In this document: positions 35,007 through 43,216 of the stretch, one piece after another
How the letters are laid out: every line of letters starts with the position of its first letter
How positions within the stretch are numbered: the stretch's first letter is position 1
Assembly: GCF_935825525.1 (NCBI RefSeq)
Contig: NZ_CAKXZT010000152.1
Span: forward strand, 73,197-137,196
Direction: 5' to 3'
Source of the DNA: Mesorhizobium escarrei
GTDB lineage: Bacteria > Pseudomonadota > Alphaproteobacteria > Rhizobiales > Rhizobiaceae
Length of the DNA stretch: 64,000 nucleotides
Notes under the pieces: generated by a model
Seen by the model: the letters and a program-made list of their open reading frames with translations, nothing else
Told to the model about the DNA's origin: nothing
Databases searched by the model: none
Program-made: the position numbers and the translations under genes

Positions 35007-36467
35007 CTAAAGGTAGGGCGATCCCAGCCACAACACTCGGTCGAACAGGCGGACGATGAATGGCCGGGCTCTCAAGGTTTCGATCGTTACAGACGCGGCG
35101 GAGGCAATTGCCGATCCGATCCGCGCTTCAATCTCCGCGGCAAAGCCTGCATCAAGAACCTCTATATCAATCTCAAAATTCAGCCGCAGGGACCGGGCAT
35201 CAAGATTGGAGGATCCTATATAAGCCCAAACTCCATCGACCGTCAGCAGCTTCGAATGATCGAACGAGCCCTCCGTGCGCCATACGCGGCAATAGTGTTT
35301 CAGGACCTGATCGAATTGCGCCGTCATCGCCCGGTCGACAAGGAAGAGATTGTTCACCGCCGGTACCACGATGTCGATCTCGACGCCTCGCCGGGCCGCG
35401 GTCGTCAGCGCGCTGATCAGTTCCCGATCCGGCAGGAAATAGGGCGACATAATGCGGATCGATTTGCGGGCGATGGAAAATGCCCCGATCAGCAAGTTGT
35501 GGTTCGTTTCGATGCTGGCATCCGGGCCGGATGCAACCGCCCGCGCCAGCATCGGTTGACCGGGAGCCGCGGGAAGCGTCGCCACTCGCCAGGTGTCGCC
35601 TTTCAGAACCTCGCCGCTCACGAAGCGCCAATCTTCGGCGGCAACCGAAAAAAGGTCGGCTACGACCGGCCCGGTGACCTGAAAATGCGTGTCCCTCGCG
35701 CTGGAGGAGCCGGCGAACTCGGCTGAGAATCCCTTTCGGATGTTCATCCCGCCGGTGAACGCAATCGTGCCATCGGCGACCAGGATCTTGCGGTGCGTTC
35801 TGAGGTTGGCGTAGGGAAGACGCAGGCCCATGACAATGTTGCCGTTGAAGAGGGCTGCTGTGATTCCTGCTTGTCGCAGACGCCCAAGAATGCTGGGGAT
35901 GGAGTAACGCGCCCCGACGGCATCAATCAGCACGCGAACGCTGACACCCCGCTGGACGGCTCCGGCGAGAGAGTCCACGAAAAGCCGCCCGACATCATCA
36001 TTGTCGAAGATGTAGGTCTCGAGAAGGATAGTGCGTTGAGCGCCGTCAATCGCTCGGCACATTGCGGCATAGGCCTCGTCACCTGTCTCCAATATCGCAA
36101 TCGCGTTTCCCGAGGTCAGGGCACGTCGGGCCACTCTGTCGCCCAATGTCTTCAGGCCGGTGAAGCGTTGGCCGTACCGCTCGGCAATCAATTCCTCGGC
36201 GGCAATGTTGCGCTCATGTTTTGCGGAAGCCGCCCCGCTGGAAACGGGCCGCATGGCGCTGATCGTTGCACGACGGATGCGGTTTATGCCGGCAACGGCG
36301 TAGATGATCGCGCCAAGGAATGGCGACAGCAACATCACGCCGACCCAACCTGTGGCGGCGCGGACGTCTTCCTTGGTCATTATGGCGTGGACGATGCCGA
36401 TGGCCGCCATCACCAGCGGAATGATCGCGAGGATCTGGGGCCAATGAGTCATTAAGGTCTGCAACAT
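35007..36467 (-). CDS. cls: Cardiolipin synthase-like phospholipase D protein
   Basis: Membrane-bound phospholipase D family enzyme, 486 residues. Two N-terminal helices (ILAIIPLVMAAIGIVHAIM and GWVGVMLLSPFLGAIIYAV) anchor it. Both HKD motifs are intact: HRKILVADGTIAFTGGMNI at about residue 230 and HSKLLTVDGVWAYIGSSNLD at about 410. It should condense two phosphatidylglycerols, or PG and PE, to cardiolipin. The frame runs to a TTG at 36503; the ATG at 36467 is preferred. Confidence 0.9.
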   Translation of the reverse strand: MLQTLMTHWPQILAIIPLVMAAIGIVHAIMTKEDVRAATGWVGVMLLSPFLGAIIYAVAGINRIRRATISAMRPVSSGAASAKHERNIAAEELIAERYGQRFTGLKTLGDRVARRALTSGNAIAILETGDEAYAAMCRAIDGAQRTILLETYIFDNDDVGRLFVDSLAGAVQRGVSVRVLIDAVGARYSIPSILGRLRQAGITAALFNGNIVMGLRLPYANLRTHRKILVADGTIAFTGGMNIRKGFSAEFAGSSSARDTHFQVTGPVVADLFSVAAEDWRFVSGEVLKGDTWRVATLPAAPGQPMLARAVASGPDASIETNHNLLIGAFSIARKSIRIMSPYFLPDRELISALTTAARRGVEIDIVVPAVNNLFLVDRAMTAQFDQVLKHYCRVWRTEGSFDHSKLLTVDGVWAYIGSSNLDARSLRLNFEIDIEVLDAGFAAEIEARIGSAIASAASVTIETLRARPFIVRLFDRVLWLGSPYL

Positions 36468-36556
36468 CGCCAGGACTATCCAGCGAGCGGTTGCAGAACG
36501 CAATGCAGCTCATTCCCGGCGTTGATTCGCGCTTCTTGACCAAGTTTTGGCCGCAG

Positions 36557-36898
36557 TCACCCAATTCGTCGTACAGAGCACCGCAAGCCTCCAGACCACG
36601 GTAACAAACTGGACAGAGCCGCTGCCTGGTTCGATGGAACGGCCCCCGTCGCTGGAGACCAGGAGCCACAAGCGGGCACTACAGGCCTAACTTCTCCACG
36701 GAGTGCATCAATGCGTTTAGAGGCTTCCGCCTTGCTGAGGCCGTCAGCATAGGCGTCAGGGTCGTCGGCCTGTTCGGCCAAAGTTTTCAAATAGGAGGCT
36801 TGTGCGGGTGTCATGGGATCATCTCCGCTGATCCAATCTTCCGGGTCCTTTTCGACATTTGCCGGTGCCTCGATTTTTGGGTTGTGCCGGTCACCCAT
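36557..36898 (-). CDS. DUF3072 family protein
   Basis: The conserved core DPMTPAQASYLKTLAEQADD and AYADGLSKAEASKRIDALR marks the small DUF3072 family, often found near stress genes in rhizobia. The ATG at 36898 has an AAGGGAG site upstream. About 113 residues are encoded; the last 35 (VVPACGSWSPATGAV...) are unlike the family, so the tail may be altered by a downstream mutation. Function unknown. Confidence 0.78.
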   Translation of the reverse strand: MGDRHNPKIEAPANVEKDPEDWISGDDPMTPAQASYLKTLAEQADDPDAYADGLSKAEASKRIDALRGEVRPVVPACGSWSPATGAVPSNQAAALSSLLPWSGGLRCSVRRIG

Positions 36899-36924
36899 GA
36901 TCAATCTCCCTTGATGATCACCAC

Positions 36925-36949
36925 AATGAGAATGATCATGATTTGTTCC
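36925..36949 (-). promoter_or_regulatory. Weak EcfG-like promoter candidate
   Basis: On the minus strand GGAAC (36945-36949) is followed after 16 bases by CATT (36925-36928), one base off the general-stress consensus GGAAC-N16/17-CGTT. It lies upstream of the DUF3072 gene. Weak evidence. Confidence 0.25.
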
Positions 36950-37060
36950 GCCAGATTGGTATGCGTGTCGCGTCTGGACGCCCCGTGGGCAGCGATCAGG
37001 GCCAGTGGAGCCGTACCTGGCTCATAAAAGACCCCCAACTCGGGAGTCGGCTTCTTCGAA

Positions 37061-37777
37061 TTATTTGGCCTTCAGCCATGTGTTCGACAGTCCGCTCCTG
37101 TAGCGGCTGTCGGCGCGCTTCGAGATAATTCCATTGAGCCCAATCTTCTCGACGGTGCGGAAGAGTGCCAGCGCACTGCCCTCGAAGTGCTCACCGTATT
37201 GGATCTTGCCGTTGCCAGGCTCGAGCAGTTGCCATAGCGCCTGCTTGCGCTGCAGCAGCGGCAAGGAGCCTAGATCGCGGCCGTCGAGATGGAGGATATC
37301 GAAAGTGACGAACACCAGCCGGCTCGGCTCGTTCCAGATCGCGGCTTCCAGCGCAGGGCAATCGGAAGCGCCCTGCTCGCCGGGAACAATGACCTCGCCG
37401 TCGAGAATGGCCGTCCGGCATGGCAGATCGACGGCTAGTGCAATGGGCCAGTATTTCGTAGTCCAGTCACGGCCGTTCTTGCTGTAAAGACGCACGCCGC
37501 CATTATCGATGATGATCTGGGTTCGATAGCCGTCGAGATTGGCCTCGTGGACCCAGCCCTCATCTTCAGGCGGCCGCTCGACCCGAGCCGGGATCTGCGG
37601 CGGAAGAAACTCCAGTCGGCCGCCATTGACCTTGGCACGCTTACTCAATGACGCAACCTTTGACCGCGCAGCGGCGGCTAATCGGCACAGGCAGCGCGAC
37701 ATCCCCCAACGTGATGCCTGCCACCTGTGCCGAGCCCCCGCCAAGCCCCCGCCCAGCCATTGCAAGCATCTGCGCAC
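37061..37777 (-). pseudogene. Remnant of a LigD-type ATP-dependent DNA ligase
   Basis: The frame contains a ligase adenylation domain: FLPPQIPARVERPPEDEGWV, DGYRTQIIIDNGG, TAILDGEVIVPG, VFVTFDILHLDGRDL and GIISKRADSRYRSG-WLKAK. The nucleotidyl lysine of motif I (KxDG) is replaced: HEANLDGYR has Asn80 (codon AAT) where Lys is required. The protein stops right after motif V (WLKAK), so the OB-fold domain is missing. The first 50 residues do not look like ligase. It cannot seal DNA as it stands and is most likely a pseudogene of a non-homologous end-joining ligase. Confidence 0.8.
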
Positions 37778-37924
37778 GAGGCCGATCTGTCGTTAGCTTT
37801 GCATCCTAATACTTATCCTGGCGTACATATCTTGCTCGGCGCGGCGCTCTTGCACCGTTCCCGACCGGCTTATTGCTGTCCGCCGCCAGCCTACGCAGCC
37901 CTTGGTTAGTGAGATATCCGGGCG

Positions 37925-38027
37925 AGAGCGGTTCGTCATTTCACGGAACCGCAGAACCGCTCTATCTCTTTATTTTTTGACTGCAATCCGGACGGAAAAC
38001 CGTTCGCACTTTTCCTGGAATTGCTCT
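37925..38027. repeat. RIME-like intergenic repeat
   Basis: A perfect 10-bp inverted repeat AGAGCGGTTC (37925-37934) / GAACCGCTCT (37954-37963) is followed by an imperfect palindrome from CAATCCGG (about 37984) to CCTGGAATTG (38015-38024). This two-palindrome layout matches the rhizobium-specific intergenic mosaic elements as I remember them. It separates the ligase relic from the signalling cluster and may act as the cluster's 3' transcript end. Confidence 0.65.
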
Positions 38028-38045
38028 GATTGCTGACTACCTTGG

Positions 38046-38402
38046 TCAGTCCATCAAAAGCACCACAGCGGGATGCAGCTTCTTCAGATTAGGCAATGAT
38101 TTCGACTGCCAGGGTATGTCGGGCGTTCCACGCACGACGAGTCGAACATCGGGATGCTTGCGTACCTCGATGGTAAATTTCGCCAGCAGGTTGATGCCGG
38201 AAGAGTTGAGGAAGTGAAGGTCCTTCAGATTGAGCGTAATTGAAGCGGGATTCGAGGCAAGAACACTGGCCGCCAACGCCGTGATAGGCGCACCGGCGTC
38301 GGAACTGGCAAGCCGCATTGCACCGTCGAAGAAAATTTCGCTTCCTTCAGTCCACACGCGGTAGTCGTCTGTCTTGATTTCCATAGCCTGGCTTCGTTTC
38401 AT
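38046..38402 (-). CDS. STAS-like regulator (SiaC/slr1659-type)
   Basis: Small cytoplasmic protein, 118 residues, with a STAS-like fold: SITLNLKDLHFLNSSGINLL at about 54-73 is the core strand-turn-helix. The NSSG turn puts Ser67/Ser68 where anti-sigma antagonists such as SpoIIAA carry the phosphorylated serine. It should be the phosphorylated/dephosphorylated switch of the cluster, acted on by the kinase-like protein just upstream and the SpoIIE phosphatase. Its ATG directly abuts the upstream stop (TAA-ATG). Downstream target unknown; the nearby GGDEF-EAL protein is one possibility. Confidence 0.75.
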   Translation of the reverse strand: MKRSQAMEIKTDDYRVWTEGSEIFFDGAMRLASSDAGAPITALAASVLASNPASITLNLKDLHFLNSSGINLLAKFTIEVRKHPDVRLVVRGTPDIPWQSKSLPNLKKLHPAVVLLMD

Positions 38403-38963
38403 TTAGTTGTGAATTTGCGAGATCGGAATAGAGGCATATGTCTCCACGCAAATCCGATCGCATTCGTCGGCGGCGCTGAATATCCAAGCCAGGCGTGCGC
38501 CGTAGTCGCTCATCAACGTCAGCAATCCGAGTCCGGAGCCTGTCACCTCGGGGTTCGCGGCATTCAGCTCAATTCGCTGTATCAGCAGGTCCACTGGGTC
38601 GCCAGCCGTGATGTCCGCCAGGAGGTTTTGGAACCCAGGCGCAATTTTACCATCGACGTCATTCGACACCTTGAGCTTGAAGCACTCCGAATCCATCGAC
38701 GCCTCGATCAGGATCTCGCCCGGTGCACGAAACTTGACGGCATTTTCGATGAGCTCATTGACCAGATATCCGATGCTGTGCCGCACTTCCATGTAATCAT
38801 TGCGGGACGACCGGAAGCGCAACGCGAAAACATCGGCGATGAAGTCCGAGGTCGTGGCACAATGACGCCAACTCAAATCGAGAGGTCCGTCGAACAGCCG
38901 CACGCGACTGACGCTCTCCTTCATCCCGATCGCAATATCAGGGGTACCGAACAGCGTTGTCAT
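38403..38963 (-). CDS. HATPase-type kinase-like regulator (SiaB/slr1658-type)
   Basis: Protein of 186 residues with a GHKL ATP-binding signature: N-box VNELIENAVKF (Asn74) and a glycine-rich TGSGLGLLTLMSDYG at about 141-155. Such proteins phosphorylate or sequester STAS partners. It lies between the phosphatase gene (two bases away) and the STAS gene (directly abutting), so all three are one operon. The pairing with the STAS protein is inferred from context and from the SiaB-SiaC and SpoIIAB-SpoIIAA precedents. Confidence 0.78.
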   Translation of the reverse strand: MTTLFGTPDIAIGMKESVSRVRLFDGPLDLSWRHCATTSDFIADVFALRFRSSRNDYMEVRHSIGYLVNELIENAVKFRAPGEILIEASMDSECFKLKVSNDVDGKIAPGFQNLLADITAGDPVDLLIQRIELNAANPEVTGSGLGLLTLMSDYGARLAWIFSAADECDRICVETYASIPISQIHN

Positions 38964-38965
38964 TG

Positions 38966-41350
38966 CTATGTGTGCCTTATGATCACGAGGGTGATGTCAT
39001 CGTGGATCTTCTGGATCCCGATATGGGCCATCAGATCGTCGATGATCCCAGTCTTGATGTCCTCGGCGCTGCTGCCGTGACGTCTTTGTACGCTCTGGCT
39101 GAGGCGCTCGAACCCGAACAACTTTCTTTCGTGGTTTTCCGCCTCGGTCACACCGTCGGTGTGCAGCACGATCACGTCGCCGCTTCCGAACAGGATGTCA
39201 CGCGTGGCAATGAACTTCGAGATGTCATTCTCCAGGCCAACCGGCAGACCCAGATCAATCGTATCGATACGTTCGACTTCCCCATCCGCACGCACGACAA
39301 GAACGTCCTCATGCTGGCCGGATAGCGTTACCCGCTCATCTTCGAAGTCAAGAAAGGCCAGCGAGAGATGCTTGTCGGTGTTCGTCCGCTCGATGTTCTT
39401 GTAGATCGCTCTGTTCAGCCGATCCAGAAACTGGTGCGGATTCGCTTCGTCGGTCTCCTGCAGCGCGCGTGCAACGGATTGGACCATCAGCATCAGCACG
39501 CCGCTCTCAAGACCATGACCGGTCACGTCGCCGATGCCGATCTTAACCCGTGACCCGTTCTGCAGGACGTCGTAATAGTCGCCGCCGACCTCATCGGCCG
39601 GCCGCATGTAGGCTGCGATCTCCAGCCCCGGAATCGCTTCGAGTTCGAATTGTTTCGGCAGGACCATCATCTGGATCTGCCTGGCAACCGCGAGTTCGGC
39701 ACCAAGGCGGACGTTCTCGTCTCGCAGCTTTTCGTTGAGTGCCGAAATCTCCTGGTTGGCGTCCCCGAGCTCCCTGGTTCGTTCGTCGACGAGCTGCTCG
39801 AGGTTTTCCGTGTGAAAGCTGATCTGCTCAGCCATCCGGTTGAAAGCGACCCCCACCGCTCCAACCTCGTCGCGCGTCGGAATGCTTACCCGGACTGAAT
39901 AGTCTTTCGCCTGCAACCGTTTGGCGGCCCCGGCAAGCGCACTGAGGCCGGCAGTGATCCGCTTTGAAATTCCGAAGACAGCCGCAAAGACGATCAGAAG
40001 CGAAACGATAACTGCGATGATCTGGGTGATCAGGATCCGGTTGGTTGCGCTGGAAATGCTCTGCTGCGCTGCAAGGAGGGAAGCATAAATTTCCCGTTCG
40101 GGGACGACGAAGCCAAGCATCAGAGTTTCGGCCGTGATGGACCCCGTACTATTCCAGAGATTGACTGGGTTTAGTCGGCGAAGTGCGACGATGTACGGTT
40201 GGGCTTTGCCGTTTTCCTCAATCGAAATATGCTTAATGACTGTCTTGTCGTCGGCGGGAAGTTCGAGCGCTGCGACGGTCGCGTGCGTACTCTTTTTGAG
40301 CGAGCGATCGAGGCCGGTAACGCCTTGACCTGCCGCACCACTTGCGATCTTGAGCCCGAGCATTTTCTCGCCTTCAGGCTTGATCGCGAGCACATTGCCG
40401 TTCGACATGGTGAGAAAACCGAAGCCCGTATCGGCGACCTTCACGCTTTCGACGATGTCAGCGAGTTGATCGAGCGTAACGTCGGCAGCGACCATGCCGG
40501 CGACATTACTGCGGTCTTTCGTCCAAAGTGGGTGGAAGAAGCTCACTATGAGCTTGCCGGTAATCGCGTCGATATAAGGAGCAGTCGCAGTGATGTCGTT
40601 GCCCTTTACGGGGCGCGAATCGGGCTCCCTGATCCAGCCTTCCCAGCCTTCATAGACGCCAGGAAAGAAGAAATCCCAAAAATTCGCTTTGTCGTGGCCT
40701 GGATAAAGCTTGTCGAAGGTCTGCGCCTGATCGGAATAAGGAATCGTGCGCATGATCGGCCCTGCCTTCGGCCCTACGTAGTAGACCTGCAGCTTCTTGG
40801 CGCCAGTTGACATCTGGCTTGTGCCAAAAATATCGAAGATCGCACTCTCCTGAATGTCGCGGAGAATTTCGGGCTTTGGTTGGTGATCAGCGGAGAGGAG
40901 ATATCCCCAGACACTCATGACCGAAGGTGACCCTTGCCGGGTCTGTACCCAGTTTCCCGTGGCGTCATATGCAAGCGGCGCATTAAAATATGGGTTCTTC
41001 GCCAACGCCTTGCCGATCGCATCTTTTGCTTCCGGATGATCTATTAGTCTCTGCATGGAGGCTGCAAGTGCGGTCACCTCGGAGTGCATGCGGCCGAACA
41101 GGAGATCGGCGCGCAGCGCCGTCGTCGCGATATAGTTCTGGAGATATTCCTGGCTTGCCTTGGTGAGGCCGCTCTCGATCTGGTGCGTCGCGTCCCGGGA
41201 AAGCCGGTTCACATTCCACAGTGCGACGCCGCCGCCGACGAGGAGGTCGAACAGCACCGCCCCACCCACAACGATCAAGAATTTAGCGCGGAAGCTGTTA
41301 AGCCGGAGGACAGGCCAGGGTCTGGGCGGTGTTGCATCCAAATCGGTCAT
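38966..41350 (-). CDS. Membrane sensor PP2C (SpoIIE-type) phosphatase with HAMP
   Basis: A 794-residue membrane phosphatase. A first helix (FLIVVGGAVLFDLLVGGGVALW, about 25-46) and a second (ITQIIAVIVSLLIVFAAVFGI, about 450) flank a large periplasmic Cache-like sensor. A HAMP domain (KRITAGLSALAGAAKRLQAK) and a coiled coil follow, then the SpoIIE/PP2C domain with metal-site residues in DEVGGDYYDV, IGIGDVTGHG, LHTDGVTEAE and DDITLVII. It should dephosphorylate the STAS protein(s) of the cluster, like SiaA or RsbU, on an external signal. Its ATG overlaps the upstream stop by four bases. Confidence 0.9.
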   Translation of the reverse strand: MTDLDATPPRPWPVLRLNSFRAKFLIVVGGAVLFDLLVGGGVALWNVNRLSRDATHQIESGLTKASQEYLQNYIATTALRADLLFGRMHSEVTALAASMQRLIDHPEAKDAIGKALAKNPYFNAPLAYDATGNWVQTRQGSPSVMSVWGYLLSADHQPKPEILRDIQESAIFDIFGTSQMSTGAKKLQVYYVGPKAGPIMRTIPYSDQAQTFDKLYPGHDKANFWDFFFPGVYEGWEGWIREPDSRPVKGNDITATAPYIDAITGKLIVSFFHPLWTKDRSNVAGMVAADVTLDQLADIVESVKVADTGFGFLTMSNGNVLAIKPEGEKMLGLKIASGAAGQGVTGLDRSLKKSTHATVAALELPADDKTVIKHISIEENGKAQPYIVALRRLNPVNLWNSTGSITAETLMLGFVVPEREIYASLLAAQQSISSATNRILITQIIAVIVSLLIVFAAVFGISKRITAGLSALAGAAKRLQAKDYSVRVSIPTRDEVGAVGVAFNRMAEQISFHTENLEQLVDERTRELGDANQEISALNEKLRDENVRLGAELAVARQIQMMVLPKQFELEAIPGLEIAAYMRPADEVGGDYYDVLQNGSRVKIGIGDVTGHGLESGVLMLMVQSVARALQETDEANPHQFLDRLNRAIYKNIERTNTDKHLSLAFLDFEDERVTLSGQHEDVLVVRADGEVERIDTIDLGLPVGLENDISKFIATRDILFGSGDVIVLHTDGVTEAENHERKLFGFERLSQSVQRRHGSSAEDIKTGIIDDLMAHIGIQKIHDDITLVIIRHT

Positions 41351-42525
41351 AGCGGCTTGCGTCCCGATGCAACCCAGATCGGCCAGCCGGCATAGCCCTT
41401 GGAGTGGAGCGCAGCGAAGATGTGGTCCTGGAAGCCCTGTCGGAACCGCCTGATAAACGCCGGTGTGTCACCTCGCTTGGTAGCCATCTCGCCTGCATAA
41501 ACATTCTCCCATGCCGCTATGACGTCCGCGAAGTCCTGTGGATCGCCGTCGTGGTTGGTGACCATGAAGGACTCGACCCGAATGTCTTCGAGCCCCGCTT
41601 CGGTCAGGTAGCGTTTGCTCTTCGGGCCGAGCTCAATATCCATCTGGAAGTGCGCCCACAGCTTGGCGACCTCGTTATAGGTCCACTGGATGCTGTCGGC
41701 GCGTGGTTCGCCCAGGCAGTGCGAATTTTTTTCATTGGTGATGTAGACACGTCCGCCCGGCTTGCAGATGCGAAACAGTTCCCTGAGGATCAGTTCGGGC
41801 TTGTTGAACACCTGCAGCGAATGGCGGCACGTGACGAGGTCGAACTGATTTTCCTCGAGCAGCATTTCTGATGCATCACCATAAGTGTACTCGATGCCCT
41901 TGATGTCGAACTCCGCAGCCACGTTTCGCGCATAGGCGAGGCTCGACCTGGAGTGGTCGAGGGCGACGATCCGCGATGGCTGGAACTCCTTCTGCACGAG
42001 CACGGCGAAATCACCTATACCGCAGCATATGTCGGCCATCACGATCCCGGGCCTCATGCCGTGTCGGGGCAAGATTGCGCGCTCGTGGCGCCAGGTCATC
42101 TTTGTTTGTGTGCGCAGGATCGGCACGAACCCGCCTTCCTCGAGGAAGCCCTGCCCCGGATAAAATTCGGTGTCATACTCCTCGACGATGATGTTCGGTT
42201 CGATTCCGCTCAGGCGACCGAATTTTCGCGAGGTCCATCCGACAACGCTTGACGTGATGACGACGAATTTGAGATCGGGTCGAGCCCGACAAGCGTCAAT
42301 GATAATCCTCGAAAAGCTGTGAAACGCAGCATTGTTCATCTGCGTCAGGCGCCTGACATTGACGTAGAGAACGCCGCGCACACGGCCGATCGCATCGCGA
42401 AGCAATGCTATGCTGGGTCCAAGTTCATCGATTGCCTGAGGTCGGACCACCCCCGATATGGAGAACTCCTGATTGTTGGCGTCGTATTGCGCCTTGAAAC
42501 GAGGGAGAAGGTCGTAAGGGTTCAA
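41347..42525 (-). CDS. STAS domain fused to a SAM methyltransferase
   Basis: A 392-residue fusion. Residues about 15-118 align by eye along their length with the standalone STAS protein of this cluster (shared RPDLKFVVI-type strand and core strand-turn). Residues about 160-390 are a class I methyltransferase: ADICCGIGDFAVLVQ (motif I), ALDHSR, YTYGDASEMLLEENQFDLVT and RICKPGGRVYITN. The turn that should hold the phospho-serine reads MNNAAF (residues 63-68), so the switch serine is absent. Coupled by four-base overlaps to genes on both sides. A UbiE-like methyltransferase alone is the alternative reading of the C-terminal part. Confidence 0.82.
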   Translation of the reverse strand: MNPYDLLPRFKAQYDANNQEFSISGVVRPQAIDELGPSIALLRDAIGRVRGVLYVNVRRLTQMNNAAFHSFSRIIIDACRARPDLKFVVITSSVVGWTSRKFGRLSGIEPNIIVEEYDTEFYPGQGFLEEGGFVPILRTQTKMTWRHERAILPRHGMRPGIVMADICCGIGDFAVLVQKEFQPSRIVALDHSRSSLAYARNVAAEFDIKGIEYTYGDASEMLLEENQFDLVTCRHSLQVFNKPELILRELFRICKPGGRVYITNEKNSHCLGEPRADSIQWTYNEVAKLWAHFQMDIELGPKSKRYLTEAGLEDIRVESFMVTNHDGDPQDFADVIAAWENVYAGEMATKRGDTPAFIRRFRQGFQDHIFAALHSKGYAGWPIWVASGRKPL

Positions 42526-43061
42526 TTTTGCAAGCCCTCGAGCGGGAGATCCACGACAAGCTTGATCGCATCACCGTCGGCTTCCTCGACCCTGAGAGTC
42601 GCGTTGTAGTCGATGGCCAGTTCCAAAAGAACCACCTCCCGGCTCGGGGCGAGATCCCCGGATACCGAATTGAGATATCGCTCCCGGACCTCGGATCCTG
42701 CGACCAGCGACACGGCTTGTTCGTAGAATTGACGCTCCTCTGGCACGCACGGGAATGTCAACTCGATCCTGTCCGTCGCGCCATGGCGAGACACCCTGCA
42801 TGCCAATTCGCCGTCGGCATGGCGCGTACGAAAGGCGACTTCCAGCAATTCGTTAAAGGCGGAAGAAAAGAGATTTGAATGCCGGACCGAGTCTGACCTG
42901 TTTTGGCTGATCATCCGGGCCATGTACGTCGAGACATAGTCGCAATGTTTCCACGCGGAGACAAAAGCTTTGATTTCCATGTCGATCTGAATCATCGGCT
43001 CAAAAGTCGGCTCAGCCAGGTCATGATGAACAGTTCCCATCGGCATCCTCACTTCTTCCAT
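42522..43061 (-). CDS. Degenerate SiaB/slr1658-like regulator
   Basis: A 179-residue protein resembling the intact kinase-like protein encoded at 38403-38963 in its first half (AWKHCDYVSTYMAR, then NRSDSVRHSNLFSSAFNELLEVAF). The N-box Asn is Val75 (NELLEV) and the glycine-rich ATP loop is not present, so ATP binding is unlikely. The end overlaps the STAS-methyltransferase start by four bases. It may hold or anchor the fused STAS partner. Later starts (43046 with a GTGAGG site) are possible. Confidence 0.7.
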   Translation of the reverse strand: MEEVRMPMGTVHHDLAEPTFEPMIQIDMEIKAFVSAWKHCDYVSTYMARMISQNRSDSVRHSNLFSSAFNELLEVAFRTRHADGELACRVSRHGATDRIELTFPCVPEERQFYEQAVSLVAGSEVRERYLNSVSGDLAPSREVVLLELAIDYNATLRVEEADGDAIKLVVDLPLEGLQN

Positions 43062-43216
43062 CAGTGTTGAGCCCTCGCGGGGTGATGGCCTCCGCGACGA
43101 AAAGTTTTTTACGCGCCCGTGATGAGTCAGTCTCGTACCAACTCGAAGAATTGCGCGGTATCTGCTTCGATCGTTCTACAAATCTCCACTTCATCGTTAA
43201 CAAAGGGTGCAAGGCG

